From Solidesulfovibrio aerotolerans (GTDB lineage Bacteria; Desulfobacterota; Desulfovibrionia; Desulfovibrionales; Desulfovibrionaceae): a DNA stretch of 44,304 nt. The stretch is from contig NZ_WVUD01000032.1 of NCBI RefSeq assembly GCF_009856865.1, positions 1 through 44,304 of the forward strand. The letters run 5' to 3'. Positions 32,120-41,020 of the stretch are shown in pieces; the stretch's first letter is position 1; each line of letters starts with the position of its first letter. Position numbers and translations under genes: made by a program. A model generated the notes under the pieces. That model made no database searches. It worked only from the letters and a program-made list of their open reading frames with translations, and was not told the origin of the DNA.

Positions 32120-33052
32120 CTACAGGGGGCCGAAAGTAGCGGCGTAGCGGTCGCAGAATTCCTGCCAGGTGTATTGGTGTTCCTGGGTGCCATGCTTTTC
32201 CACGACATAGGCGGCCGAGACCGAACCGAGCTTGGCCGCTTCGGCCGGGGTCTTGCCCAGGGACAGGCCCTTAATAAAGCCGGCCCGGAAGGCGTCGCCG
32301 GCACCGGTGGGGTCTTTGACGTCCTTGGCCGGACAGGCCGGGATGACGGTTTCCGTCGCGCCCTGGCGAAGGACCGAGCCATTTTCGCCCAGGGTGGTGA
32401 TGAGCGTGCCGGTGCGGGCCACGATCTCGGCCTGGGTCAGGCCGGTGCTGTTCTGAATCATCTGCAACTCGTAGTCGTTGGAGATGAGATAGGTCGCGCC
32501 GGTGAGCATCTCGGTCAGCTGTTCGCCGGAAAAGGCCGGGATATTCTGGCCCGGATCGACCATGCAGGGGATGCCCTTGGCTTTGTAGCGGCGGGGGAAG
32601 TCCTGCATGTCTTCAAGGTTGCCCGGAGCGACCACGGCGATGGTGTCGGCGGGATCGGCCTCGTCCACGGGGTATTCGGCCCGGTGCTTCATGGCCCCGG
32701 GATTAAAGCCCGTGATCTGGTTGTCGGCCTTGTCGGTGGTGATGTAGGCCCCAGCGGTAAATTCGCTGTTGACCCGGCGGATGCCTTCCAGGCTTAAGCC
32801 GCAGTGACGCAGCCAGGCCTCGTAGGCGGCGAAATCCTTGCCGGCGCTGGCTACTATGGTGGGGTTTTCCCCGAGCAGGCGCAGGCAGTAGGCGATGTTG
32901 CCGGCCGTGCCGCCAAACTTCTCCTCCAGCCCATCAACCAGAAAACAGACGTTTAAGATATGGATCTTGTCGGGCAGGATATGGTCGGCAAAGCTGCCCG
33001 GAAAGCTCATGATGCGGTCGTAGGCCAGGGAGCCGGAAACGAGAATGCGCAT
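32120..33052 (-). CDS. PfkB-family carbohydrate / nucleoside kinase (310 aa)
   Basis: A ribokinase-fold sugar or nucleoside kinase in the cytoplasm. The N-terminal GSLAYDRIMSFPGSF, the FGGTAGNIAYCLRLLGENP motif and the anion-hole DPTGAGDAFRAGFIKGLSLG with catalytic Asp are all present. The overall pattern (NYxLxxDG-type lid, AGNIAYCL) is closest to archaeal-type adenosine/nucleoside kinases, but the substrate is not certain. The start at 33052 was chosen because AAGGAGA sits inside the longer frame's first codons. Confidence 0.85.
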   Translation of the reverse strand: MRILVSGSLAYDRIMSFPGSFADHILPDKIHILNVCFLVDGLEEKFGGTAGNIAYCLRLLGENPTIVASAGKDFAAYEAWLRHCGLSLEGIRRVNSEFTAGAYITTDKADNQITGFNPGAMKHRAEYPVDEADPADTIAVVAPGNLEDMQDFPRRYKAKGIPCMVDPGQNIPAFSGEQLTEMLTGATYLISNDYELQMIQNSTGLTQAEIVARTGTLITTLGENGSVLRQGATETVIPACPAKDVKDPTGAGDAFRAGFIKGLSLGKTPAEAAKLGSVSAAYVVEKHGTQEHQYTWQEFCDRYAATFGPL

Positions 33053-33076
33053 GGGTGTGGTCTCCTTCATGCGGTT

Positions 33077-33406
33077 TTATTGTGGCTGGGGCGCAGACGT
33101 CTCGTCGTCGATCCAGCGCAGAAATGCAGGCAGCCCGGCGATTATGGGCAGCACGACAATGCAGGGGACTTCGTAGGTGTGCAGCTCCCGGACCCGGTTG
33201 ATAAGCGCCTGGGCCAGCGTTTCGCGGGTCTTGGCAATGAGCACCGTTTCCCCGGCCGTCTCCACCGCCCCTTGCCAGCGATAGATGGAGCGCATGCCGG
33301 GCAGGATGTTGGCGCAAGCGGCCAGCCGCTCGGCGACCAGGGCCTGGCCGATGCGCTCGGCCTGTTCCACCGATTCCGTGGTGACATAGGCAATAACGGC
33401 GGACAT
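33077..33406 (-). CDS. cutA: CutA-family divalent ion tolerance protein (109 aa)
   Basis: A small trimeric ferredoxin-fold protein associated with copper tolerance; its biochemical role is unsettled. VTTESVEQAERIGQALVAER, LAACANILPGMRSIYRWQG, ETVLIAKTR and VRELHTYEVPCIVVLPI are the family blocks. The second ATG is preferred because GGGAG is 7 bases upstream; the first ATG at 33412 is only one base away from it. It precedes the PfkB kinase gene by 24 bases on the same strand. Confidence 0.92.
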   Translation of the reverse strand: MSAVIAYVTTESVEQAERIGQALVAERLAACANILPGMRSIYRWQGAVETAGETVLIAKTRETLAQALINRVRELHTYEVPCIVVLPIIAGLPAFLRWIDDETSAPQPQ

Positions 33407-33450
33407 AGGCATGCTCCCGGGGGGCGTTTGCGTCGTGCTACGGCGTCGGA

Positions 33451-34872
33451 TCAGGTCCGGGTGGGGATGCCGTGGATGCGCAGGTAGCGGTACAGGCTCT
33501 GTTTGCCCAGTTCGGACAGTTCGCAGGCCTTGTGGATGTCGCCGCCGGCCGTCTGCATGAGCAGCTTGAAATAGCGGTGCTCAACGTCCCTTTTATAATC
33601 GTCAAACGGGGTCAGGACCAGCTCCTGGCCCGAACCGCCGCCTTGCTCCTGCACCGGCAGCAGTTCGTTGTCCTGGGCGGTCATGCCTTCCTGTCGCCGG
33701 CCGCTCATGATGCGGATGCGGATTTCCGGGGGCAGGTGCTTGGGATACAGTGTGGGCTCATACTGGGCGCGCACGATGATGTTTTCCATCAGGTTGACCA
33801 GTTCGCGCACGTTGCCCGGCCAGTCGTATTCTTCCAGGCTGTCCAGAAATTCCGGGGAAAAGCCCTTGAGCGGCACCTTGTATTTTTTGCAGAAGGCATT
33901 CATGTAATAAATGGCCAACTCCCGGATATCCTCGCCGCGATAGCGCAGGGCCGGGATGTTTAAATGCATGGTGCGCAGGCGAAAGAGCAGATCGTTGCGG
34001 AAATCGCCGGCAGCCACCAGGGTTTCGAGATCCTTGTTGGTGGCGGCCACCAGCCGAAAGTCGCTGGTTTCTTCTTCCTTGGCCCCGACCGGGCGGAACC
34101 GGTGCTCCTGGAGCACGCGCAAAAAGGCCTTTTGCTGGGAGATGGGCAGCTCCCCCACTTCGTCGAGAAAAAGCGTGCCTTTGTCCGCCTGCTTGATCAG
34201 CCCTTCCTGCTTTTTTTCCGCGCCGGTAAAGGCCCCCTTGGCGTGGCCGAAGAGCACGGATTCAATCAGCGTCTCGGTGAGGCTTGAGCAGTCCACCACC
34301 ACAAACGGGCCGTCGGCGCGTTCGCTGTTGTCGTGGATGGCCCTGGCAAAGAGTTCCTTGCCGGTGCCGGTCTCGCCGGTAATGAGCGTATTGGCGTCGG
34401 AATTGGCGGCCTGGGCCACCAGATCAAGACAACTCGCCACGCGCGGACTGTTGCCGATGATGCCTTCGCGCTTAAGGGCCACGGTGGGCGGGCGATGGGC
34501 GAATTTTTCTTTGCGGTATTGCAGGGCGCGTATAAGCGGCAGGGTCATGGATTCGGCGGTGGCCGGCTTTTCGATATAGTCCCAGGCACCGTTTTTAATG
34601 GCCAGTTCCGCGCCGTTGGGGTAGCTCGCGCCGGTAAAGATGATGACTTCCGGGGCGCGCTCGCGCTCGGTGATTTTGGGAATGGCAATCAGGCCATTGC
34701 CGTCGGGCAGATCGACGTCGAGATAGAGGACGTCAAAAAATTCGCGGTCCAAAGCGCTTAAGCCTTTGGCCAGGGTCGGTTGGGCCGTCACCTCGTGGCC
34801 CATGCCCTCGATGACCAGTTTGCACACCTCACGGATATGGGTGTCGTCATCAATGACTAAAATCTTCGCCAT
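33451..34872 (-). CDS. NtrC-type sigma-54-dependent response regulator (473 aa)
   Basis: A three-domain activator of sigma-54 promoters. The receiver domain has LVIDDDTH and phospho-acceptor D52 (LYLDVDLPDG). The AAA+ domain carries Walker A GETGTGKE (about 164-171), the sigma-54 contact GAFTGA (about 217-222), Walker B GTLFLDEVGELP and the R-finger segment FRNDLLFRLR. The C terminus has a Fis-type helix-turn-helix (DIHKACELSELGKQSLYRYL). GGAGG precedes the ATG. Target genes and partner kinase are unknown. Confidence 0.92.
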   Translation of the reverse strand: MAKILVIDDDTHIREVCKLVIEGMGHEVTAQPTLAKGLSALDREFFDVLYLDVDLPDGNGLIAIPKITERERAPEVIIFTGASYPNGAELAIKNGAWDYIEKPATAESMTLPLIRALQYRKEKFAHRPPTVALKREGIIGNSPRVASCLDLVAQAANSDANTLITGETGTGKELFARAIHDNSERADGPFVVVDCSSLTETLIESVLFGHAKGAFTGAEKKQEGLIKQADKGTLFLDEVGELPISQQKAFLRVLQEHRFRPVGAKEEETSDFRLVAATNKDLETLVAAGDFRNDLLFRLRTMHLNIPALRYRGEDIRELAIYYMNAFCKKYKVPLKGFSPEFLDSLEEYDWPGNVRELVNLMENIIVRAQYEPTLYPKHLPPEIRIRIMSGRRQEGMTAQDNELLPVQEQGGGSGQELVLTPFDDYKRDVEHRYFKLLMQTAGGDIHKACELSELGKQSLYRYLRIHGIPTRT

Positions 34873-35014
34873 GCCTCCTCCCTGTTGCTGCAAACGTCAA
34901 ATGGTGTAAGGCGTTGTGCGGCTTTTGTCGAGACGCGGCCGGGCAAAGCCCCAGCGGCATTTGACGCGGGCCGTGGTGCTTCGTACAGTGACCGGGCACG
35001 CCAAGGAGGCAGCC

Positions 35015-35464
35015 ATGGCCAAAGAGACCTCGATCACGCCCGGAGAAGCCCAGCCGCGCAAACGCCCGGTGCTGGTCTGGATTATTTTTCTTTTTTATCT
35101 GGTCAGCAGCATCTGGGTGATCGTGGCCATGTTTTTCGTGGCGGCCGGCGGCGTGGATATGGCCCCGGAGCAGCAGGCCTATCTGGCGAAATTCACAGTC
35201 ATGGACCGGGTGATCGGCTACGCCAACGCCGGCATCACGCTTGTGGGTGTCACGCTGCTTTTTTCCCTGCACCGTCAGGCCGTCAACGTGCTGGGGCTCG
35301 CCTTTGCGCTCAATCTCTTTTCCACGGCCGTGGTCTGGATCAAGACCGATCCGGCGGCGGTGACCAGCCCGACCGGACTGGCCGCCCAGGCCCTTGGCCT
35401 TGGCACCTTCGGGCTGGTGGTCTTTTATTCCTGGCGCTTGCTCAAGCGGGGGACGTTGGCCTAG
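35015..35464 (+). CDS. Predicted membrane protein (149 aa)
   Basis: Four hydrophobic helices (about 22-45, 62-85, 90-110, 120-142; for example VLVWIIFLFYLVSSIWVIVA) with a short charged N terminus. AAGGAGG precedes the ATG by 5 bases. Its 3' end overlaps the 3' end of the convergent bioC gene by 23 bases. Family and function are not recognised. Confidence 0.7.
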   Translation: MAKETSITPGEAQPRKRPVLVWIIFLFYLVSSIWVIVAMFFVAAGGVDMAPEQQAYLAKFTVMDRVIGYANAGITLVGVTLLFSLHRQAVNVLGLAFALNLFSTAVVWIKTDPAAVTSPTGLAAQALGLGTFGLVVFYSWRLLKRGTLA

Positions 35465-36212
35465 AGCCGGTCGCCGTCACCACGTGGTAGCTCGCCGCCA
35501 CGCCTTGGCCTACGCCAAAGCGCGCCGCATAAGAGCGCACGAAATCCCGATACCGCCCCGGGCTGGCCACGCGCCGGCCGGCCGTGTGGGTCACGCCGGC
35601 ACCTTTGAGGCTTTTTAAAAGCGCCCGCACGCTGTCGTGCACCACCGTGTGGCGCGTCTCTTCCATGCGCCAGTCGATCCCCGGCAGGCTGGCAAAAAGC
35701 TCCCGGTAATACGCCGCCGGCCGCATGGGATAGACCGAGCCAAAGCCCGTGGCCTGGGAGGCCTCTTCCAGTTCCCCCAATGTTCCCGCCACGTAAAAGG
35801 CCAGGGCAAAGCCAGCCCCGGGCCGCAGCAGCCGCAAATTGGCCGCCAAGGATGCGGCCGGATCGGCGTACCAGTGCATGGCCGAGGCCGAAGCCAGGAA
35901 ATCAAACGTGGCCGGGGCAAAAGGGGCGACCTCGCCGTTGGCGGCCAGCCGGCGCACGTTTTGCGGCATGGCGGCGTGGGCGAGCATCCCGGGGGAAAGA
36001 TCAAGGGCCACATAGCACCCGCCCGCCGCCAGTCGCGGGGCGAGGCGACGGGTCAGCAGCCCGCTGCCGGCCCCGATCTCCAGCACCCGGCCGGTGAGGC
36101 GCTGGGGACACAGCCCGGCCAGCCCCTCGGCCACCCGGTCCTGGACCACGGCCACGGCTTCATAGCTGCCGCCGGCCCGGTCGAAACGACGACGGATGTC
36201 AGCGGTGGTCAT
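35442..36212 (-). CDS. bioC: Malonyl-ACP O-methyltransferase BioC (256 aa)
   Basis: BioC methylates malonyl-ACP with SAM so that it can enter fatty-acid synthesis towards pimelate. The start MTTADIRRRFDRAGGSYEAV is typical, with motif I VLEIGAGSGLLTRRL (about 42-56), the acidic LDLSPGML and SASAMHWYADP. The ATG at 36212 overlaps the stop of the upstream esterase gene (ATGA), so it is translationally coupled and is the third gene of bioF - esterase - bioC. Confidence 0.88.
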   Translation of the reverse strand: MTTADIRRRFDRAGGSYEAVAVVQDRVAEGLAGLCPQRLTGRVLEIGAGSGLLTRRLAPRLAAGGCYVALDLSPGMLAHAAMPQNVRRLAANGEVAPFAPATFDFLASASAMHWYADPAASLAANLRLLRPGAGFALAFYVAGTLGELEEASQATGFGSVYPMRPAAYYRELFASLPGIDWRMEETRHTVVHDSVRALLKSLKGAGVTHTAGRRVASPGRYRDFVRSYAARFGVGQGVAASYHVVTATGSRPTSPA

Positions 36213-36811
36213 GGCCAGAGCGTGTCCGTTACCAGCGCCAAGCCGGGAAAATGCCCGCCGGCATGCTCCACGCGCCCGGCCCCGGGCAGGGCGGCCATAA
36301 CGTTGGCGATGGCCGCCGGGCGCACGATGCGGTCGGTTGCGCCTGAAATAATCGTGACATGGCCGGCAGCCAGCGGCGTGGCCGGGGCCTCGGACACCAG
36401 CAGATAGGCCAGACCGTCGGCAAGGAGCGCGGCCCAGGCCGGATTCCAGGCCGGGGGCGCGTCGATGCCGCAGTTTTTCCAAAAGCCGCGCACCGTTCTC
36501 TCGGGGTCCTGGGCCATATTCGCCGCCATGGCCCGGGTGAGCCTGGCCGGAAAGCAGTCGGTAAAGCGCAGAAACGGCGCGAAAAGAACCACGCGCTCAA
36601 AGCGCGGGAAGAGTTCCGCTGCGTATTTGAGCAACAGATGCGCCCCGGTGGACCAGCCGGCCAGCACCCGGGCGCGGCTGGCCCGGATCAGGGCGAGCAG
36701 AGCCGCTTCGTTGCCGTCCAAAAACGGCGCGGCAAACTGCCAGCGTCCCGAAAGGCCCGGATAAAGCGCCTCGGGACCGGCAAAGCCGGAGCAAAAAAAG
36801 ACGTCGGTCAT
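36209..36811 (-). CDS. Probable pimeloyl-ACP methyl ester esterase (BioH/BioG-like) (200 aa)
   Basis: An alpha/beta hydrolase expected to remove the methyl ester from pimeloyl-ACP methyl ester. The nucleophile elbow is GWSTG (S54). A candidate acid is in ISGATDRIV (about 160) and the His is in EHAGGHFPG (about 186). It is shorter than E. coli BioH and has only a small lid. The role is inferred mainly from its position between bioF and bioC with ATGA overlaps on both sides (36808-36811 and 36209-36212). BioG, BioJ and BioV are alternative labels. Confidence 0.72.
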   Translation of the reverse strand: MTDVFFCSGFAGPEALYPGLSGRWQFAAPFLDGNEAALLALIRASRARVLAGWSTGAHLLLKYAAELFPRFERVVLFAPFLRFTDCFPARLTRAMAANMAQDPERTVRGFWKNCGIDAPPAWNPAWAALLADGLAYLLVSEAPATPLAAGHVTIISGATDRIVRPAAIANVMAALPGAGRVEHAGGHFPGLALVTDTLWP

Positions 36812-37986
36812 GGGAAAAAGGTAACCCGGAGCCTGGAAAATCCCAGGCGGATGCGTTTGAGGTCGTCGTCGGTGAGATCGGCCCGAAGCGACAGGCGAAG
36901 GCGCGCCGTGCCCTGGGGCACGGTGGGCGGGCGTACGGCAGCCACGAGCAGACCCTCGGCACGAAGCAGCGCCTGGGCATGGAGCGCCACCCGGTTGCGC
37001 CCGCAGGACACGGGGATGATCTGGGTGGTGGAGCCCATGGTGTCAAAGCCCAGGCCGATCAAGTGGTCGCGGATTTGCTTGGACAGCCGCATGAGCCGCG
37101 CTCCCAGGCCCGGATTGGATTTGATATGGCGCAGGGCGGCCAGGGAAGCGCCCAGGACGGCCGGCGGCAGGGCTGTGGAAAAAATAAATGAGCGGCCCCG
37201 GTTGCGCAACAGTTCGATGGTTTCCACCCGGCCGGCCACATAGCCGCCCAGCGATCCGAGCGCTTTGGAAAGCGTCCCCACATGGACGTCCACGTCTTCG
37301 GACAATCCCAGCGCGGCCGTCAGTCCCCGCCCTCGGCCGAGGACCCCCATGGCATGGGCCTCGTCCACCACGATAAGCGCCCCGTGGGCTTTGCCAAGCT
37401 CCACCAATCGCGCTAAAGGGGCCACGTCGCCGTCCATGCTGAAGACCGAGTCGGTGACGATAATTTTTTTATCGACCAGGGCCTCGCGCGCCAATAACCG
37501 CTCCAGATGGCCCATGTCCAGGTGGCGGTAGCGCACCAGCCGCGCGCCGCTGAGCAGGACGCCGTCGATGATGCTGGCATGATTGAGGCGGTCGGAAAAG
37601 ACCACGGTGTGGCGGTCGGCCAGGGCAGTGAACACGGCCAGATTGGCGGCGTAGCCGCTGCTGGTGACCAGGGCCGCTTCCTGGTGCTTGAAGGTGGCCA
37701 GCTCCGCTTCCAGGGTTTCGGCCAGGGCGAAGTTGCCGGTGATGAGCCGTGAGGCCCCGGAGGAACAGCCGTGGCGGGTCGCCGCTTTGGTTGCGGCCTC
37801 GATCAGTTCGGGGTGGCTGGAGAGGCCAAGGTAGTTATTGGAGGCGAGGTTTAACAGCCGCGTGCCGCCATACAGGACTTCCCGGGCCGCGCCGTCGTCG
37901 ATGGGCGGAATGGTCCGGTAGCTGTCCGTATTGCGCAGCGTCGCTGCCTCGGGGACGATATATTTACCGAAAAAGGATGTGCTCAT
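36808..37986 (-). CDS. bioF: 8-amino-7-oxononanoate synthase (392 aa)
   Basis: BioF is a PLP enzyme that condenses pimeloyl-ACP with alanine. The key residues are seen: NNYLGLSSHPE (50-60), H136 (RLNHASIIDG), D208-x2-H211 (VVDEAHAMGVLG) and PLP lysine K241 (GTLSKALGSLGG). The start codon (37986-37984) overlaps that of the divergent bioA gene, so its promoter and leader must lie inside bioA. No strong Shine-Dalgarno sequence is present. It heads bioF - esterase - bioC. Confidence 0.93.
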   Translation of the reverse strand: MSTSFFGKYIVPEAATLRNTDSYRTIPPIDDGAAREVLYGGTRLLNLASNNYLGLSSHPELIEAATKAATRHGCSSGASRLITGNFALAETLEAELATFKHQEAALVTSSGYAANLAVFTALADRHTVVFSDRLNHASIIDGVLLSGARLVRYRHLDMGHLERLLAREALVDKKIIVTDSVFSMDGDVAPLARLVELGKAHGALIVVDEAHAMGVLGRGRGLTAALGLSEDVDVHVGTLSKALGSLGGYVAGRVETIELLRNRGRSFIFSTALPPAVLGASLAALRHIKSNPGLGARLMRLSKQIRDHLIGLGFDTMGSTTQIIPVSCGRNRVALHAQALLRAEGLLVAAVRPPTVPQGTARLRLSLRADLTDDDLKRIRLGFSRLRVTFFP

Positions 37987-39328
37987 GTCTCACGTTGTTG
38001 GCAAGGAGGCCATGCGGATCTGGCACCCGTGCACCCAGATGAAGGACCACGAGAAACATCCTCCCGTCTTTATCGACCGGGGTCAAGGGATTTACCTCTA
38101 CGACCGGGAAGGGCGGGCCTATATCGACGCCATTTCCTCCTGGTGGGTCAACCTGTTCGGCCATGCCAACCCCCGCATCACCCGGGCCGTTGGCGAGCAA
38201 CTCTCGCGCCTGTCCCATGTCATTTTCGCCGGCTGCACCCACGCCCCGGCCGAGGAACTGGCCACGCGGCTGCTCGCCCTGGTCCCGGCCGGGCTGACCC
38301 GGGTTTTTTTCGCCGACAACGGTTCGTGCGCCGTGGAAGCGGCCCTTAAAATGAGCCACGCCTTCTGGCGCAACCTGGGCCAGCCGGAAAAATGCCGGTT
38401 CATCTATCTGTCCAACGGCTACCACGGCGAGACGGCCGGAGCCTTGGGCGTGTGCGGCGACCGGCTCTACGCCGCGCCCTTTGCGCCGCTGATCATACCG
38501 CAAATCGAGGTGGCCGGACCCGAGTGCCACGCCTGTCCCTGCGGCAAAACGCGGGAAACCTGCGACGCCGAGTGTTTCGAAGGCATGCAGGTGGCCCTTG
38601 ACGCCAACGCCGATACGCTGTCCGGGGTCATCATCGAACCGCTGGTGCAGTGCGCCGGCAGTTTCCGCATGCATCCGCCGGTCTATCTGGCCAAGCTGCG
38701 CCGGGCGACCCAGGCGGCCGGCTGCCACCTCATTGCCGATGAAATCGCCGTGGGTTTTGGCCGCACCGGCAGCCTGTTCGCCTGCGAGCAGGCCGCCATT
38801 ACGCCGGATTTTCTGTGCCTGTCCAAGGGCATCACCAGCGGCACGCTGCCGCTGTCATGCGTTGTGACGACCGACGCGGTCTTTGACGCTTTTTACCACG
38901 ACTATGCCGATGACAAAGCGTTTTTGCACAGCCACAGCTACACCGGCAACCCGCTGGCCTGCGCTGCCGCCTGCGAGACGCTGCGTATTTTCGAGGACGA
39001 CGACGTGATAGCGGCCAACAAACCCAAAATAGCCCATTTGCAGGCTGCCGTGCGGCAACGTTTCGCCGGACACCGCCATGTGTCCGATATCCGCTCCACG
39101 GGCTGGATAACCGCCGTGTCCCTGGCCGCCGACCCGGAAAAAGGCAGGCCCTTTGACGAGCGCGACCGCACCGGTTTTCGCATCTATCGCGAGGCGGTCA
39201 AACGCGGGGCCTTGTTGCGCAATCTCGGCGACATGCTCTATTTCATGCCGCCCTATGTGATTACGCTCCAAGAGATCGACAAGCTGGCCGACATCGCCCT
39301 TGATGCGGTGGAGGCGGTGCTGGGATGA
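37985..39328 (+). CDS. bioA: Adenosylmethionine-8-amino-7-oxononanoate aminotransferase (447 aa)
   Basis: BioA makes 7,8-diaminopelargonic acid with SAM as amino donor. IWHPCTQM, SSWWVNLFGHANP (51-63), the GYHGET motif (145-150), ADEIAVGFGRTG (251-262) and PLP lysine K281 (LSKGITSG) identify it. Residues 178-197 hold five Cys (C181, C184, C186, C193, C197), a cluster that could bind metal. ATG 37985 follows AAAAGGATG; ATG 38012 with an over-close GGAGG is a possible second start. The start overlaps that of bioF on the other strand. Its stop overlaps the bioD start (ATGA). Confidence 0.93.
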   Translation: MSHVVGKEAMRIWHPCTQMKDHEKHPPVFIDRGQGIYLYDREGRAYIDAISSWWVNLFGHANPRITRAVGEQLSRLSHVIFAGCTHAPAEELATRLLALVPAGLTRVFFADNGSCAVEAALKMSHAFWRNLGQPEKCRFIYLSNGYHGETAGALGVCGDRLYAAPFAPLIIPQIEVAGPECHACPCGKTRETCDAECFEGMQVALDANADTLSGVIIEPLVQCAGSFRMHPPVYLAKLRRATQAAGCHLIADEIAVGFGRTGSLFACEQAAITPDFLCLSKGITSGTLPLSCVVTTDAVFDAFYHDYADDKAFLHSHSYTGNPLACAAACETLRIFEDDDVIAANKPKIAHLQAAVRQRFAGHRHVSDIRSTGWITAVSLAADPEKGRPFDERDRTGFRIYREAVKRGALLRNLGDMLYFMPPYVITLQEIDKLADIALDAVEAVLG

Positions 39329-39921
39329 CGCGCTATTTCATAACCGGCACCGGAACCGGCATCGGCAAATCGTATTTTTCGGCCCTTTTCGCCCAAAAGC
39401 TGACGGCCGAGGGCCAGACGGTGCGCTACATCAAACCCGTGGCCACCGGCTTTCCCGAGGATGACGACGCCGCCTTTGTGGCCCGGCAGGCGGGCCTTGC
39501 TCCCCAGGACGCCGTGACGCTTTACACGGCCGCCGAACCGGCCTCGCCGTGCTTTGTCTTTGACCCGTTTCCGTTCGCCGCATGCGTGGCTAGAATCGAG
39601 GAATTAAGCGTTGATTGCGACGCAGTGCTGATCGAAAGCGCCGGCGGGCTGGGCGTGCCGCTGGGCCAGATGCGCTACAACTACCACTTCGGCCTGGAAC
39701 TGGACCTGGACGTGATTCTGGTCGTGCCCAACCGGCTGGGCTGCTTGTCCGACGCCATCGTCTACGGCCATTTCGCCAAGCGCCACAAGCTGGCCCTGAC
39801 GGCCGTGGCGATAAACGACCATTTCGCGGCGAACATGCGCGAGGCCGACCGCAACGCGGCGGTTATCGATGCGCATTATACCAGCCAGACGATCTATCGG
39901 TTTGATACGGCGCTTCGATAG
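39325..39921 (+). CDS. bioD: Dethiobiotin synthetase (198 aa)
   Basis: BioD closes the ureido ring with ATP and CO2. The P-loop GTGTGIGKSYFSALF (8-22), the IKPVATGF lysine (about 36), ESAGGLGVPLG (about 108) and VVPNRLGCLSDAI match the family. Translation is coupled to bioA by a 4-base overlap. bioB, the final step, is not in the window. A palindromic repeat follows. Confidence 0.92.
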   Translation: MTRYFITGTGTGIGKSYFSALFAQKLTAEGQTVRYIKPVATGFPEDDDAAFVARQAGLAPQDAVTLYTAAEPASPCFVFDPFPFAACVARIEELSVDCDAVLIESAGGLGVPLGQMRYNYHFGLELDLDVILVVPNRLGCLSDAIVYGHFAKRHKLALTAVAINDHFAANMREADRNAAVIDAHYTSQTIYRFDTALR

Positions 39922-39935
39922 CGGCCGGGAGCGCG

Positions 39936-40007
39936 AGAGGAGAAAGCAGAAGAAGCCTCCGGCGGCCGGGGGCCTGAGGCCCCCGGCCCCCCCGCCGGGA
40001 GAAGTTG
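39936..40007. repeat. Dispersed palindromic intergenic repeat, copy 2 (inverted)
   Basis: This is the inverted counterpart of 18997-19066: purine-rich AGAGGAGAAAG, then GCCTCCGGCGGCCGGGGG, the palindrome CCGGGGGCC / GGCCCCCGG (39966-39974, 39978-39986, loop TGA), a C run and GGGAGAAGTT. It directly follows bioD and can act as its terminator. The centre of the palindrome differs from copy 1 but keeps pairing. Confidence 0.7.
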
Positions 40008-40121
40008 TTGTGGGGGGGGCTGGTTGGTCATCCGGTCGGTTGCGGATCGGGAAAACCAGCGCTTGCCTGTGACAGAAACCACCGTTGCTCCGGCTTGGAT
40101 GCAAAAGCCGCATCATGAAAT

Positions 40122-40156
40122 CCGGGGGCCTGGGACGGCTGGTCCCAAGCCCCCGG
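40122..40156 (-). terminator. Long hairpin after the aldolase gene
   Basis: An outer CCGGGGGC / GCCCCCGG stem (40122-40129, 40149-40156) and an inner TGGGAC / GTCCCA stem (40131-40136, 40142-40147) form one long hairpin. It begins 7 bases after the stop of the 40164-40967 gene. No T tract follows. Confidence 0.65.
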
Positions 40157-40163
40157 AATCGCC

Positions 40164-40967
40164 TTATTCCCCCCGTCCCAGCATCGCCATGGCCGCGTCC
40201 ACACTTTTGCCTTCATGGACAATGGCCGTCACCGCCTCCAGCAGCTTGGCCGGGTCCGGGTCCTGGAAGATGTTGCGGCCAACGGACAGGCCCGCACCGC
40301 CGGCCATGATGCTGTCGGATATCATGGTCAAAAAGCCGCGCGTGGTGTCGGTCTTGGGGCCGCCGGCAATGACCACCGGCACGCAGCAGCCGGCCACGAC
40401 CTTGGCAAAGCTGTCCACGTCGCCGGTGTAGGGCACCTTGACGATGTCGGCTCCCAGTTCATTGCCCACCCGGGCGCAGTGGGCCACCACATCGGCGTCG
40501 AACTCGTTGGAAATTTTTGGCCCCCGGGCGTACATCATGGCCAGCACCGGAATGCCCCAGGACACGGCCGCTGCGGTGACCCGGCCCATATCGTCAAGCA
40601 TCCGCGCTTCGGTGGCGTCGCCCAGGTTCACATGCACCGACACGGCGTCAGCTCCCAGGCGCATGGCTTCTTCCACGGTACATACCAACGTCTTGGCGTT
40701 GGGGAAGGGCGACAGGCTGGTGCTGGCCGAAAGATGGATGATAAGGCCAACGTCGCGCCCGCGCGCCCGGTGGCCGCAGCGCACCACGCCCTTGTGCATA
40801 AGGACAGCATTGGCCCCGCCGGCCACGATGTTGGTGACGGTCTCGCGCATGTCGGCGATGCCGGCGATGGGGCCGACCGTGACGCCGTGATCCAGAGGCA
40901 CGATGATGGTACGGCCGGTGTCGCGGTTGACGATGCGTTCCAAACGGATGGATTTGCCGATGGTCAT
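40164..40967 (-). CDS. Archaeal-type aldolase: 2-amino-3,7-dideoxy-D-threo-hept-6-ulosonate synthase (267 aa)
   Basis: A class I aldolase of the FbaB/LacD-like group. [11 protein letters not shown] (about 23-33), [23 protein letters not shown], the Schiff-base lysine in [12 protein letters not shown] (about 175-186) and [10 protein letters not shown] followed by [13 protein letters not shown] fit AroA' (ADH synthase), which starts the alternative dehydroquinate route to aromatic amino acids, known from methanogens and present in Desulfovibrio. Fructose-bisphosphate aldolase is the alternative. The Tyr-rich leader peptide and terminator directly upstream (41021-41160) argue for the aromatic role. 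AGGGAG precedes the ATG. The partner dehydroquinate synthase II is not in the window. Confidence 0.8.
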   Translation of the reverse strand: MTIGKSIRLERIVNRDTGRTIIVPLDHGVTVGPIAGIADMRETVTNIVAGGANAVLMHKGVVRCGHRARGRDVGLIIHLSASTSLSPFPNAKTLVCTVEEAMRLGADAVSVHVNLGDATEARMLDDMGRVTAAAVSWGIPVLAMMYARGPKISNEFDADVVAHCARVGNELGADIVKVPYTGDVDSFAKVVAGCCVPVVIAGGPKTDTTRGFLTMISDSIMAGGAGLSVGRNIFQDPDPAKLLEAVTAIVHEGKSVDAAMAMLGRGE

Positions 40968-41020
40968 GTCGATTCTCCCTGGCGGTTGTCGCCCGGAGCC
41001 GGACCCCGGCTGCGCTTATG

